The position numbers and the translations under genes are program-made. The notes beneath the pieces were generated by a model. That model saw only the letters and a list, made by a program, of their open reading frames with translations. It was not told where the DNA came from and made no database searches. Shown here piece by piece: positions 52,457 through 61,590 of a DNA stretch of 64,000 bases (positions within the stretch are counted from its first letter, which is position 1; each line of letters opens with the position of its first letter). The stretch is from contig NZ_FOIC01000007.1 of NCBI RefSeq assembly GCF_900111485.1, forward strand, positions 1-64,000. Reading direction: 5' to 3'. The DNA comes from Natrinema hispanicum (GTDB lineage Archaea > Halobacteriota > Halobacteria > Halobacteriales > Natrialbaceae).

Positions 52457-53656
52457 TCACCCCGATCCGATGTCGGTTCGGTCGACATCCGACGGCGGGG
52501 CTTTTTCGCGCTCGGGGACGCTTTCGGTAAACTCGTCGAGCGTATGCCCTGGTTCGACATCGACGCGCTCACGGTTGGGATTGGCCAGAACCGGGAGGAT
52601 CAGCCGGACGAAGGTCACGATAAACAGCATCAGGAACGGCCCGAGGAAGATCCCGTACCAGCCAAACAGTGGCGGACCGAATAAGTATGCGAACATGACC
52701 AGCCCGGTGTTGAGCATTCGCCCGGAGAGGTACGGCCGGATGTACGTCCGGACGAGGTTGTCGAACGCGATGATCATGACCGCGAGGAAGACCAGCGGGA
52801 ACCAGAGGAGCCGCGGATCACTCAGCGCGGCCTGCACTGCAAGCGTCCCAGCGATCGCAAAATAGACGATCGATCGACCCACGAGCGGCACGAGCGTGAA
52901 GAGACCGGTGACGACGGCGAACAGTACCGCCGACGGGATCGCCAGGTCAGCGGGCGCAAAGAAATTAAACACCGTGTAGATGATCGCCGAGAGGATGATC
53001 ACCGCAAAGATCGTCATCGTGTAACCGAAGTAGACCGAACTCAGCCCGCGATCGACGGTGGAGAGATAGTCCGTCGCCAGACTCTCCTCGCCGAACACGT
53101 TCGATTCGAACCAGGTGGCGATGTTGCGGTCGCTGATCAGCAGGAAGAACGCGATCAGCAGCGAGATGAACATGTTAAACAACACTGCACCGACGGCCCC
53201 GATCGCCTGTCCGACGGAGCCGATTAGGGTTTGGACCGACGGGTCCTGAACCAGTACGACCGTCGTGTCGTACACCTCCGAGGGCGTGTTCGGAAGCTCC
53301 GAGACCTGGACCGGTAACTGCGCGAGAATTCTATCGACCGGGAGGTCCGCGACTGCCGTTACCAGTTGCCCGAGCGCGACGAGCAACACCGCACCGATCA
53401 TTACGACGATCGGGACGACGATCAGCAGCAGCGTCAGTGCGGCGACGAGCGTCGGCGAGGCGATCCGCTGCTCGAGTCGCCGGGTGATCGGCCGTGCGAC
53501 GTAGTAGATGAACAGCCCGAAGACGAGCCAGGGGAGGTACTGGTCGACGACGAGCCCCAGCACGGCCAGCAACACAGCTCCTAGCACCCACCAGCCGAGA
53601 TGGCCCTGTGCTGCCCAAACGCGGACGTTCCGGACTGATGATTCGGTTTCTCCCAT
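52457..53656 (-). CDS. AI-2E family transporter-like membrane protein
   Basis: 399 aa. About eight membrane segments; the family pattern is LPWLVFGLFIYYVARPITRR near the start and LRTYIRPYLSG-like RPYLSGRMLNTGLVMFAYLF plus GPPLFGWYGIFLGPFLMLFI. Members export autoinducer-2, Na+/H+ or peptides in bacteria; here the substrate is unknown. The frame remains open far upstream, but that part is antisense to the glycosyltransferase gene; a TTAATAG box (53680-53686 reverse) is 27 nt before 53656. Polar C-terminal tail. Confidence 0.88.
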   Translation of the reverse strand: MGETESSVRNVRVWAAQGHLGWWVLGAVLLAVLGLVVDQYLPWLVFGLFIYYVARPITRRLEQRIASPTLVAALTLLLIVVPIVVMIGAVLLVALGQLVTAVADLPVDRILAQLPVQVSELPNTPSEVYDTTVVLVQDPSVQTLIGSVGQAIGAVGAVLFNMFISLLIAFFLLISDRNIATWFESNVFGEESLATDYLSTVDRGLSSVYFGYTMTIFAVIILSAIIYTVFNFFAPADLAIPSAVLFAVVTGLFTLVPLVGRSIVYFAIAGTLAVQAALSDPRLLWFPLVFLAVMIIAFDNLVRTYIRPYLSGRMLNTGLVMFAYLFGPPLFGWYGIFLGPFLMLFIVTFVRLILPVLANPNRERVDVEPGHTLDEFTESVPEREKAPPSDVDRTDIGSG

Positions 53657-53884
53657 GGGTAGTGATACCACAGACACACTATTAACGAACGTCCGTCTTC
53701 GGCCTGAATGACCCGAAACCAGACGGTTCCGCGATAGTTCTGTCCGGGACGGCGATCTCGACATCTGAACGCTCAGCTGTGTGTTTTCCCGACACAGGGA
53801 GTCATGATTGGGAGAGACACCTCCCTTGCACAATGCAAGCCATCGTGCTTTGTCGCGACCCGTTGAGCGTTGCGACAGACCTAT

Positions 53885-55048
53885 ATGAAGCGGTTCCTCG
53901 AGGCGCTGTTCGGGCTGGTCGCACTGACTGGACTTCCGTATTTGATCTATCTCGGCGTCTACTACCTCCGACGGCCGTCGGGGACGCCCGCCAACACGTG
54001 GCCGCGAGAGCCGTCGGTGAGCATCGTCCTGCCGACCTACAACGAGGCTGCCATCGTCGAGTCGAAACTCGAGGAACTGGTCGAACTCGACTACCCGATG
54101 GCAAAGGTCGAACTCGTCGTCGTCGACTCGAGCGACGACGGGACGGCCGATCTGGTCGAGACGTTCTTCGCCGGCCGAGACGAACCGCAGCTGACGCTCA
54201 TCCGCGAAGAGGAACGCCGGGGGCTTGCAGTCGCGCTGAACGAGGCCTACGCGGCCGCGGCCAACGAGGTCGTCATCAAGACCGACTGTGACTCCCGGAT
54301 CGCACCCGATGCTATCCGGCGGGCCGTGGCGAACCTCGCCGACCCCGAGGTCGCAGGGGTGACTGGCCGCAACGCCGAGGTCATCGGCGACAGCGAAGTC
54401 GAGCGGGGCTATCGCGACATCCAGACGATGATTCAGGTGCTCGAGTCCCACATCGACTCGACGCTGATCTTCCACGGGCCATTTTCGGCGTTCGAACGCG
54501 ACGCGATCGTCCCGATCGACGAGGACTCGATCGCCGACGACACCGAACTCGCGCTCAAGATTCGACGCAACGGCGGCCGAGTCGTCTTCGATCCGGCGAT
54601 CCACTACAAGGAAGCCGCCCACTCGTCGTTCGGCAAGCGTCGCGAGCAGAAAGACCGGCGCGCGATGGGGCTGTTGCGACTCCTCTGGCGACAGCGTGAC
54701 GCTCTCGGCCGCCACGGAGCCTACGGCCGGGTCGTCCTCCCCTTCAACTGGTGGTTCATGGTCGTCTCGCCGTGGCTCGTCGCGTCCGGACTCGCACTGG
54801 CCACGATCGGTTCGCTGGCTATTTTGGGTCCGCTCGGATTGGCGACGCCGGCCGGTATCGTCGCGTTCACGGCGCTTGGCTCTCGCGACGCGCTCGGGCC
54901 ACTCCAGCCACTCTATTCGCTGTTCGACACGCAGATTTCGCTGTTTCGTGCGAGCGTCACCCTCCTGCGAGCGCGCGCCAATGGCGACGACGAGACCCAC
55001 GACGGAACGTGGACGCCGGACGAGGAACTCCGAGAGGTGTTACAGTGA
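53885..55048 (+). CDS. Membrane-anchored family 2 glycosyltransferase
   Basis: 387 aa. One N-terminal membrane segment (FLEALFGLVALTGLPYLIYL), GT-A domain (about 40-265) with VSIVLPTYNEAAIVESKLEE, the DxD-like KTDCDSR, and the acceptor region AHSSFGKRREQKDRRAMG; two more membrane segments near 285-335. Such enzymes make the first sugars on dolichol phosphate or extend exopolysaccharide. First gene of the glycan cluster; the next gene's GTG overlaps its stop (GTGA). Start 53885 (MKRFLE) preferred over 53870. Confidence 0.9.
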   Translation: MKRFLEALFGLVALTGLPYLIYLGVYYLRRPSGTPANTWPREPSVSIVLPTYNEAAIVESKLEELVELDYPMAKVELVVVDSSDDGTADLVETFFAGRDEPQLTLIREEERRGLAVALNEAYAAAANEVVIKTDCDSRIAPDAIRRAVANLADPEVAGVTGRNAEVIGDSEVERGYRDIQTMIQVLESHIDSTLIFHGPFSAFERDAIVPIDEDSIADDTELALKIRRNGGRVVFDPAIHYKEAAHSSFGKRREQKDRRAMGLLRLLWRQRDALGRHGAYGRVVLPFNWWFMVVSPWLVASGLALATIGSLAILGPLGLATPAGIVAFTALGSRDALGPLQPLYSLFDTQISLFRASVTLLRARANGDDETHDGTWTPDEELREVLQ

Positions 55049-56289
55049 CTGACGTCGCGATCCTCCACGACCGCTTCCCCGGTATCGGTGGTGGCGAGGA
55101 GTTCGCCATCGAGGCCGCACGCGTCCTCGACGCGCCGATCTACACCGCCTACGTCGCCGCGGGGACTGACCTCCCCACCGACGTCAGCGTGGTCCCGTTC
55201 CGCCAGGAAAAATACACCTCACTGCCCTGGCAGCCGTTTCTCGAGTGGCGAAACGAGGGAATGAATCCCCTCGAGACGCTCAACGTGGCCCTCGACATGA
55301 CCGACGCGCATCCGGCGCTTGCAGAGTACGACGTGATATTAGAGAGCGCGCCGCTGTCGAAATCCTACGTCCCCGAGGTCGACCAGCGGATCGTCCACTA
55401 TCCACATAGTCCGCCGCGCTGGCTCTATGACCTCTATCGGGACCGACTCTCGTCGTTTCGCAAACCGATCGTCGAGGCCGGCGTCAAGGCCTACGCGAAG
55501 GGGTGGCGCGCGCTCGACAAGGAAGCCAACGACTACGTCGACCAATTCGTCGCGAACAGCGAACTGGTCCGGGACCGAATCCGGCGCTACTACGACCGCG
55601 ACGCGACGGTAATCTACCCACCAGTCACCGGCGATTGGCGCAACGAGGGCGACGACGGCTACTTTGTCACGTGGTCGCGACTCGCCCCCGAAAAGCGGAT
55701 CGGCCTGATCGCGAAGGCCTTTGCGGGGCTGGACGAACGTCTCGTGATCGCTGGCGACGGCCAGCAACGCGAGCGACTCGAGGCGTTCGCGGCGAAGCAC
55801 GACAATATCGAACTCCGGGGCTACGTCGACGACATCGAGTCGCTGGTCGCACGGGCCACTGCCGTCGTCTACGCGCCGAAACAGGAGGACTTCGGCCTCG
55901 TCGGTGCGGAGACGATGATGGCCGGCAAACCCTTACTCGGCGTCGACGAGGGGTTCACGCGGTATCAGGTACAGGGTGGACGGACAGGGCTGTGCTTCGA
56001 GCCGACTGTCGCGTCGATCCGGGAGACGGTACGGCAGTTCGATCCCGACGACTTCGACCCCGTCGAGATTCGTCAGACCGCCAGACGCTACGAGTACGAC
56101 CGCTTCGCGGAAGACCTGCGCGCGGTCGTCGTGGAGACGGCGGCCGCCGACGTCGCTCCCGACACCGCTGACGAACTAGAAGCCGGTCGGCGGTCCCGCC
56201 CCCGATTCCGGAGACGCCACCTTCCCGAAGCGACCCGGGCCGTCGACACGGATCGCGATACGTCGCTTGAGGAGGTGGCCGACGAGTGA
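55045..56289 (+). CDS. Family 4 glycosyltransferase
   Basis: 414 aa, GTG start overlapping the previous stop. GT-B fold: N-terminal DVAILHDRFPGIGGGEEFAI, C-terminal RLAPEKRIGLIAKAFAGLDE, VIAGDGQQRERLEAF and the donor-binding APKQEDFGLVGAETMMAGKP with the E-x7-E motif. It transfers a nucleotide-sugar residue with retention; sugar unknown. The last 60 residues are an Arg-rich then acidic tail. The next gene's GTG overlaps its stop as well, so three genes run as one coupled string. Confidence 0.9.
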   Translation: MTDVAILHDRFPGIGGGEEFAIEAARVLDAPIYTAYVAAGTDLPTDVSVVPFRQEKYTSLPWQPFLEWRNEGMNPLETLNVALDMTDAHPALAEYDVILESAPLSKSYVPEVDQRIVHYPHSPPRWLYDLYRDRLSSFRKPIVEAGVKAYAKGWRALDKEANDYVDQFVANSELVRDRIRRYYDRDATVIYPPVTGDWRNEGDDGYFVTWSRLAPEKRIGLIAKAFAGLDERLVIAGDGQQRERLEAFAAKHDNIELRGYVDDIESLVARATAVVYAPKQEDFGLVGAETMMAGKPLLGVDEGFTRYQVQGGRTGLCFEPTVASIRETVRQFDPDDFDPVEIRQTARRYEYDRFAEDLRAVVVETAAADVAPDTADELEAGRRSRPRFRRRHLPEATRAVDTDRDTSLEEVADE

Positions 56290-57005
56290 CGGAACCCACA
56301 GACGGCTCGCTTCTGCGGCCAATCGATCATCCTGACCCCGTCATCTCCGTGGTCATCCCGACGATTCCCACAAACAGTCACGACGCCGTCGTCGCGTCGC
56401 TTCGCGAGCAGACAGCCGACGCATACGAGGTGATCGTCGTCGACGATGCGACGCTCGACATCTGCGAGGCGCGAAACGACGGGATCCGCGCTGCCCGCGG
56501 CGAAATCGTCGCACTGACCGACGACGACTGTCTGCCGCCGCGAGACTGGCTCTCGAAGATTCTGGCCGCGTTCGATCGCGATCCGGAACTCGTCTGTCTC
56601 GAGGGTGCCGTCTCCGGCGGGCGGACCTACGACGGGGAGCGCCGGTACGTCGGCTGTAACCTTGCGTTCGATCGCGATACGGCACTCAGCGTCGGTGGCT
56701 TTCGCTCGACGTTCGCCGGTTGGCGCGACGACACCGAGTTCGGCTGGCGGATGGAACGCGACGCCGACGGCCACTGTGCGTATCACGACGAGGTCAGGAT
56801 GAACCATCCCGACCCGCCACGGGCGACGCTCGACGAGGCGCTCGAGGCCCGCCTGAAACGGAAGTATCCCGACCGCTACGAGACGGTTCTGGTCCCCGAC
56901 ACGCTCACGGGGCGGGTAAACGACTGGCTGTGGCGAAAGGGGGTCTGGAACCTCGTCGACACGGTCCGGTATGACCTGCCGAACGCGATTCGATCCAACA
57001 GATAA
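56286..57005 (+). CDS. Family 2 glycosyltransferase
   Basis: 239 aa, GTG start at 56286. GT-A with VISVVIPTIPTNSHDAVVAS, VIVVDDATLDICEARNDGIR, LTDDDCLPPRDW (DxD), and the galactose/rhamnose-type GGFRSTFAGWRDDTEFGWRM. No membrane segment. Its stop is 16 bp before the first sulfatase-like gene. Confidence 0.9.
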   Translation: MTEPTDGSLLRPIDHPDPVISVVIPTIPTNSHDAVVASLREQTADAYEVIVVDDATLDICEARNDGIRAARGEIVALTDDDCLPPRDWLSKILAAFDRDPELVCLEGAVSGGRTYDGERRYVGCNLAFDRDTALSVGGFRSTFAGWRDDTEFGWRMERDADGHCAYHDEVRMNHPDPPRATLDEALEARLKRKYPDRYETVLVPDTLTGRVNDWLWRKGVWNLVDTVRYDLPNAIRSNR

Positions 57006-57021
57006 CCCTCCATACGAATTC

Positions 57022-58440
57022 ATGACGAACGTTGCACTCATCGTCCTCGATACGCTGCGATACGACGCCTTCGAGGAGCACTTCGACTGGCTGCCCGGCC
57101 GGCGATTCGAGTACGCCTGGAGTACCAGCCACTGGACGGTCCCCGCCCACGCATCACTGTTTACGGGACGGTACGCCAGCGAGGCCGGCATCTACGCCGG
57201 CGCACAGACGTTCGACTGCCCTGAACCGCTGCTCGCCGAACGGCTGCAGGATGCCGGCTACACGACCCGGGCATTTAGCGCGAATCCCAACATCTCGCCG
57301 GTGTTCGACGCCGATCGTGGCTTCGAGCAGTTCGAGAAGAGCTGGCGACTCAAACACCACGGTGAGGACCTCTTCGACTGGGACGGGTTCATCGCACAGA
57401 CACGCGACAGCGGCCCCGAGCGGTACGCGCTCGCGCTCAAAGAAGTGGTTCTCGGGGACAACCGAACGCTCCCGTCGCTGAAACACGGCGCAAAATTGAA
57501 ACTGCGCGACACTCGCTTCGGTCGCCATACAGCGGTCGTCGACGACGGTGCGAGCACGGCGCTCGAGCTCGCCCGCGAGACGGCGTTCGGCGACGACGAG
57601 TTCCTGTTCATGAACCTGATGGAGGCTCACTCGCCGTACGACCCGCCTTCAGAGTGGAAGACCGTCGACGTCGACATCGAGGGGCTTGCCGCCTCGCTGG
57701 GCGAGCCGAAAGACGACCCCGCGGATATCGAACGGGCCTACGACGACAGCGTCCGCTACCTCTCGCATATGTACGAGCGGCTCTTCGCGGCCCTGCGCGA
57801 CTCCTTCGACCTGATCATTACAGTCAGCGACCACGGCGAACTCCTCGGCGAACACGGCGGCTGGGAACACCTCTCGGGAATCTATCCCGAACTCGCCCGG
57901 GTCCCGCTGTCAGTCTACGACGCACGCGATGGCCCCGTCGAGGGGATCACAACCGATAGCCGGTCGGTGACCCTCATGGACGTCTACGAGACGGTTCTCG
58001 CCGGGGCCGGCATCGAGTCCAACCTCGCCACTCGAGGCCGCGATCTCACTGCGCTCTCGGAACGCGACGCCGAGACTGCTGTCGAGCGCGACGATGCCGA
58101 TGCTGCGGCCCACGGCGAGCGCGCACCCGGCAAGTTCCGCGAGGGAGAAACCCTCGTCGAGTATCACGGCCTCCCCGACCGACACATAGACGCCATGCGC
58201 CGGAAAGGGTTCGAGGACATCGCGTACCGAACTCGGTGGCTCGAGGGAGTCGCGCTCGGCGGGTACTTCGGCTACGAAACGTTCGACGGATTCGCGGAGT
58301 GGGGTGACACGCCTTACGAGGACCCGCAGGCGCGACTGCGCGCCCTCGTCGACGCGCTCGAGCGCCGCGAGGACGTCGAAGAAGACGGCGAACTCGACGA
58401 ATCGGTGATGCAACAACTCGAGGATCTGGGATACGCATGA
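57022..58440 (+). CDS. Sulfatase-like (alkaline phosphatase superfamily) protein, Thr nucleophile
   Basis: 472 aa. Metal Asp10 in IVLDTLRYDAF, presumed nucleophile Thr39 in SHWTVPAHASLFTGRY, MEAHSPYDPP, and SDHGELLGEHGGWEH. A true sulfatase needs C/S-x-P-x-R; here it is T-V-P-A-H, so formylglycine cannot form. LtaS-like phosphotransferases use Thr in this place. No signal peptide or membrane segment is seen: the metal site begins at residue 10. It ends EDLGYA and its TGA overlaps a tiny frame. It may hydrolyse or transfer phospho-groups on glycan intermediates (inference). Confidence 0.88.
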   Translation: MTNVALIVLDTLRYDAFEEHFDWLPGRRFEYAWSTSHWTVPAHASLFTGRYASEAGIYAGAQTFDCPEPLLAERLQDAGYTTRAFSANPNISPVFDADRGFEQFEKSWRLKHHGEDLFDWDGFIAQTRDSGPERYALALKEVVLGDNRTLPSLKHGAKLKLRDTRFGRHTAVVDDGASTALELARETAFGDDEFLFMNLMEAHSPYDPPSEWKTVDVDIEGLAASLGEPKDDPADIERAYDDSVRYLSHMYERLFAALRDSFDLIITVSDHGELLGEHGGWEHLSGIYPELARVPLSVYDARDGPVEGITTDSRSVTLMDVYETVLAGAGIESNLATRGRDLTALSERDAETAVERDDADAAAHGERAPGKFREGETLVEYHGLPDRHIDAMRRKGFEDIAYRTRWLEGVALGGYFGYETFDGFAEWGDTPYEDPQARLRALVDALERREDVEEDGELDESVMQQLEDLGYA

Positions 58441-58487
58441 TTGGGCGTCGAATCCACACGTCGCACTCGAGAGAGGTGCGTAGCTGA
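58437..58487 (+). CDS. Bridging 16-codon mini-frame
   Basis: ATG overlaps the sulfatase-like stop (ATGA) and its own TGA overlaps the next gene's ATG (TGATG). It encodes MIGRRIHTSHSREVRS. It may serve only to carry ribosomes across the gap, and may also be coincidence. Confidence 0.35.
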   Translation: MIGRRIHTSHSREVRS

Positions 58488-59440
58488 TGGGGATCAGCCG
58501 ATTCATCCGAAACGTGCCCGACCGCGGCGTTCGCCGGTCGCTTGAGGTCGTCTACGAGTGGGTAGGTCGGCATATGTGGATGGGTGAGTTCGCCGATCGG
58601 ACCGTCTTCGAGCGCGAGTGGGACGTCCTCGTCCTGCTGGACGCCTGCCGGGTCGACCTGATGGCTGAGGTTGCCACCGAGTACGACTGGCTCCCCTCGC
58701 CGACCGACGTCGAGACAGGGGCAATCGACTCGGTCGCGGGGTCGTCGAAAGAATGGATGCGCCGGACGTTCACGCCGGCGCATGCGGCGACCCTCGAGCA
58801 GACGGCGTACGTGACGGGGAATCCGTTCTCCGCGGCGGTCCTCGGTGATGAGCATTCACTCGGACTGCTCGACGAGGTGTGGCGGTACGCCTGGGACGAC
58901 GACGCCGGCACGATCCGGCCCGAACCGATCACCGACCGCGCGATCCGCGTCTGTCGGTCCGGGGAGTTCGACCGCGTCATCGTCCACTACATGCAGCCCC
59001 ACGTCCCGTTTCTCGAGCGACCGGACCTTCACGCAGGTTATCGCCCGGCACACTGGGGGTCGCCAGGTTCGGTCGTGGATCCGGACGAGGCTGGACTCGA
59101 CGCCTGGGGACGGGTGCGACGCGGCGAGTTGGACAGAGACGAGGTATGGGCGGCCTACGCCGACAACCTGCGAATCGGACTGGCGTCGATGGCGACACTT
59201 CGGCGCAACGTCGACGGCACGCTAATCGTGAGTTCCGACCACGGCAACGCGATGGGCGAACTCGGCATCTGGGGCCACCCCGACAAGCCCGTCTCGAGCG
59301 TCCGGCGGGTGCCGTGGATCGAACTCGAGGCCCGTGACGAAACGACCAGACAGCCGGCGCTCGAGGCGGAGTCGGACCGCGATCGCGAGGTCAGCGTCGA
59401 CGTTCAGGACCGCCTGACGTCGCTTGGATACACGGAGTGA
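58487..59440 (+). CDS. Sulfatase-like (alkaline phosphatase superfamily) protein
   Basis: 317 aa. Metal Asp52 in VLVLLDACRVDLM, a candidate nucleophile Ser86 or Ser87 in VAGSSKEWMRRTF, HYMQPHVPFLERPD, and SSDHGNAMGELGIWGHP. No C/S-x-P-x-R. There is no export signal; the first 45 residues are basic-amphipathic, perhaps membrane-touching. Smaller than family sulfatases (450-550 aa). Ends LTSLGYTE. Followed within 67 bp by the next glycosyltransferase. Confidence 0.85.
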   Translation: MGISRFIRNVPDRGVRRSLEVVYEWVGRHMWMGEFADRTVFEREWDVLVLLDACRVDLMAEVATEYDWLPSPTDVETGAIDSVAGSSKEWMRRTFTPAHAATLEQTAYVTGNPFSAAVLGDEHSLGLLDEVWRYAWDDDAGTIRPEPITDRAIRVCRSGEFDRVIVHYMQPHVPFLERPDLHAGYRPAHWGSPGSVVDPDEAGLDAWGRVRRGELDRDEVWAAYADNLRIGLASMATLRRNVDGTLIVSSDHGNAMGELGIWGHPDKPVSSVRRVPWIELEARDETTRQPALEAESDRDREVSVDVQDRLTSLGYTE

Positions 59441-59445
59441 GACTC

Positions 59446-59511
59446 ATGACGAGACAACTCGGCCGACAGACGAGAGACGATGCGACCGCAACGGGGGAGG
59501 ACTCGTCGTGA
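59446..59511 (+). CDS. Bridging 21-codon mini-frame
   Basis: ATG 59446 lies 6 bp after the preceding stop. The frame starts MTRQLGRQTRDDATATG and ends with TGA overlapping the next gene's GTG (GTGA). Arg/Thr-rich, no domain. Offered as a possible coupling device. Confidence 0.3.
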   Translation: MTRQLGRQTRDDATATGEDSS

Positions 59512-60419
59512 GCTCCCCCAGCACTGCCCTCGGTCTCAAAGTGTTCAACCGCACCGAGAAACTCGAGCGGCTCCTCGAGTCGGTCCCTGCGAACGCCTAC
59601 GAGACGGTCTACATCGCCGACGATGGGCGGACCGAAGAGCGCGACCACCTCTACGAGCGATCGTGGCCGTTCGATCTCGAGTTGATCGACCTGCCATACG
59701 ATGCGGGGCTCGGCGTCGGCCGCAACGCGATCGTCGATGCCCTCTCCGAGGAGTACTTGACGGTCGTCGATAGTGACCACGAGGTGCCGACGAACGTCGA
59801 TATCCTCGCGCGCCAGCTCGAGGCCCGCCCCGAGTTCGGCGGGATCAGTGGCCTGTTGCTCGAGCACGGACGGATTCAGGGATTGTGTCACGATCTGTTC
59901 GAGGACGGCGATGTGCTCATCCGTGATACGGGTGCGAAGACGGCAGCACAGGTAGCGGGCTACCCGCTCGTCGAGTTCGACTTCGTGCCGAACGTCGTGA
60001 CGTTTCGACGGGACTGTCTCGAGGAACAGTCCTGGGACGAAACCTACGTCATCGGCCGCGAACACCTCGACTTCTTCGTCGCCCACTGGCAGACAACCGA
60101 CTGGCGATTCGGGACCTGCCCCGCCGTGCTCTTCCCACACCACCCCGGCGGCGGCAGCGAGTACGACGCGAACCGGCGAGACCGTGCCAAACTGCTGGCG
60201 AGCAAGGCGTACTTCCGCGAGAAGTGGGGCTACGATCAGGTCGTCGCCCGCGAGTTCTGGCTCGGAACGCAGTCCGTCGACAAGCCACTCGCAATCCTCG
60301 ATAGCGACCTCCCGCTTCCAACGTGGCTCGAGGCAAAAGTGATGGACGCACGAGACGCCCGGCTGCGCATCGAGGCTATGGCACCGACCCACGTGCTGCG
60401 ACAGGTGATCCAGCGATGA
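59508..60419 (+). CDS. Family 2 glycosyltransferase-like protein
   Basis: 303 aa from GTG 59508 (SSPSTALGLKVFNRTEKLER after the Met). GT-A features: TVYIADDGRTEERDHLYERS, LPYDAGLGVGRNAIVDALSE and the DxD-like VDSDHEVPTNVD, then GREHLDFFVAHWQTTDWRFG. No membrane segment. Upstream in-frame ATG at 59424 lies within the previous gene; GTG overlaps the mini-frame's stop. The next gene's ATG overlaps its stop (ATGA). Confidence 0.85.
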   Translation: MSSPSTALGLKVFNRTEKLERLLESVPANAYETVYIADDGRTEERDHLYERSWPFDLELIDLPYDAGLGVGRNAIVDALSEEYLTVVDSDHEVPTNVDILARQLEARPEFGGISGLLLEHGRIQGLCHDLFEDGDVLIRDTGAKTAAQVAGYPLVEFDFVPNVVTFRRDCLEEQSWDETYVIGREHLDFFVAHWQTTDWRFGTCPAVLFPHHPGGGSEYDANRRDRAKLLASKAYFREKWGYDQVVAREFWLGTQSVDKPLAILDSDLPLPTWLEAKVMDARDARLRIEAMAPTHVLRQVIQR

Positions 60420-61549
60420 CGTCCGACGCGGACACGACCCCAGCAGAAACGACGCTGCTCGTCACCGTCGACTCGCTGCGTGCCGATCGGTTCGACGAGA
60501 TGGAACGGACGCAAGAATTTCTCGAGCGGACGCACCCGCGAGCGTTTTCGACGTCAACGGCGACCTTCGGGAGTTTTCCCGCTATTATCGGCGGTGAGTA
60601 CGCGGCTGGTGGCGGCCTCGGGGACGGGACGAGTGTCGCTCGCGCGTTCGACCGCCACTGCGTCGGCGTGACGACGAATCACCTTCTGTCGGCCGAATAC
60701 GGCTACGACGACGGCTTCGACTCGTTTAGCTCCCCAAAAGGTGGCGGTGAGACGCTCAAAGAGAAGGGGGCAGTGGTGCTGGACCGAGGGACCCTTGCCT
60801 ATCGGATCGCAAGCTGGAGCTGGAACCGGTATCAGGCGCTTCGGAGTCGCGTGACCGACCTCGAGAAGTCGTTTCGACCGGCAGACGACGTGATCGAGCA
60901 GTTCCTCACGGAATGCGAGGGACACGATTCGTGGTTCGGCTGGCTCCATTTCATGGAGCCACACCATCCGTACGATCCGGACACCACAGGCGTCAGTCGG
61001 GCCAAAGCCCAGCGAGTGACACGCCGCGTCCTCTCGGGGCGCGGCTCGACGGCAGACGAAGACCTCGTTCGCGATCTGTACCGCCGGGAGATCGTCGAAC
61101 TCGACCGGAAACTCGCGCGGCTCTGGGAGGCGATTCCCGACGAGACGCGCGTCGTCTTCTGTGCCGACCACGGCGAACTTCTGGGTGAAGACGGCCTGTG
61201 GGGCCATCCCGGCGAGATGCGGCCGGAACTGTTACGCGTCCCCTTCGGGACGCGGAACGCGCCCGACCTCGGCGATGTCGTCTCGCTCGTTGACGTCCCG
61301 ACGGTCTTCACTGGGCGTGAACACGGCGTCGGCACGCTCGAGCGCGAGGTCGCCTTCGCTGCCTACGGCGAGCAAAAGGCGGCGATGAACGCCGAGCACC
61401 TCGCGACGAACGATGGAACCGTTCGACTCACAGACGGCGACCCGGCGACCGATCCTGCGCTCGAACGACAGCTCGAGCGGTTCGATCCCGAGTACGTGGT
61501 CAAAGAGGACGCGCTGCAGGAGGACCTGGAGGACCTAGGATATGCATGA
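60416..61549 (+). CDS. Sulfatase-like (alkaline phosphatase superfamily) protein, Ser nucleophile
   Basis: 377 aa, ATG overlapping the previous stop. Metal Asp19 in LLVTVDSLRADRF, candidate nucleophile Ser53 in TFGSFPAIIGGEY (S-F-P-A-I: no Arg at the +4 position), FMEPHHPYDPD, and CADHGELLGEDGLWGHPGEM. No signal peptide. Ends LEDLGYA. Same general form as the gene at 57022 but shorter. True sulfatase action is doubtful for the same reason. Confidence 0.86.
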   Translation: MTSDADTTPAETTLLVTVDSLRADRFDEMERTQEFLERTHPRAFSTSTATFGSFPAIIGGEYAAGGGLGDGTSVARAFDRHCVGVTTNHLLSAEYGYDDGFDSFSSPKGGGETLKEKGAVVLDRGTLAYRIASWSWNRYQALRSRVTDLEKSFRPADDVIEQFLTECEGHDSWFGWLHFMEPHHPYDPDTTGVSRAKAQRVTRRVLSGRGSTADEDLVRDLYRREIVELDRKLARLWEAIPDETRVVFCADHGELLGEDGLWGHPGEMRPELLRVPFGTRNAPDLGDVVSLVDVPTVFTGREHGVGTLEREVAFAAYGEQKAAMNAEHLATNDGTVRLTDGDPATDPALERQLERFDPEYVVKEDALQEDLEDLGYA

Positions 61550-61590
61550 TCGGTGAGCAACGACCGACTGACGGAGGGATCGACAGATGA
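61546..61590 (+). CDS. Bridging 14-codon mini-frame
   Basis: ATG overlaps the preceding stop (ATGA), and its TGA overlaps the next gene's ATG (ATGA). Encodes MIGEQRPTDGGIDR. The same double-overlap geometry as the frame at 58437, and both begin MIG. Confidence 0.35.
   Translation: MIGEQRPTDGGIDR

Noticed and set aside
53657-55000. Upstream extension of the AI-2E-type gene to 847 codons
   Set aside because: The extension is antisense to a glycosyltransferase and has no membrane or family features; TATA at 53680-53686 sets the start at 53656.
57022-58440. Straight annotation as a formylglycine sulfatase
   Set aside because: The C/S-x-P-x-R signature is missing (T-V-P-A-H). Kept only as sulfatase-like.
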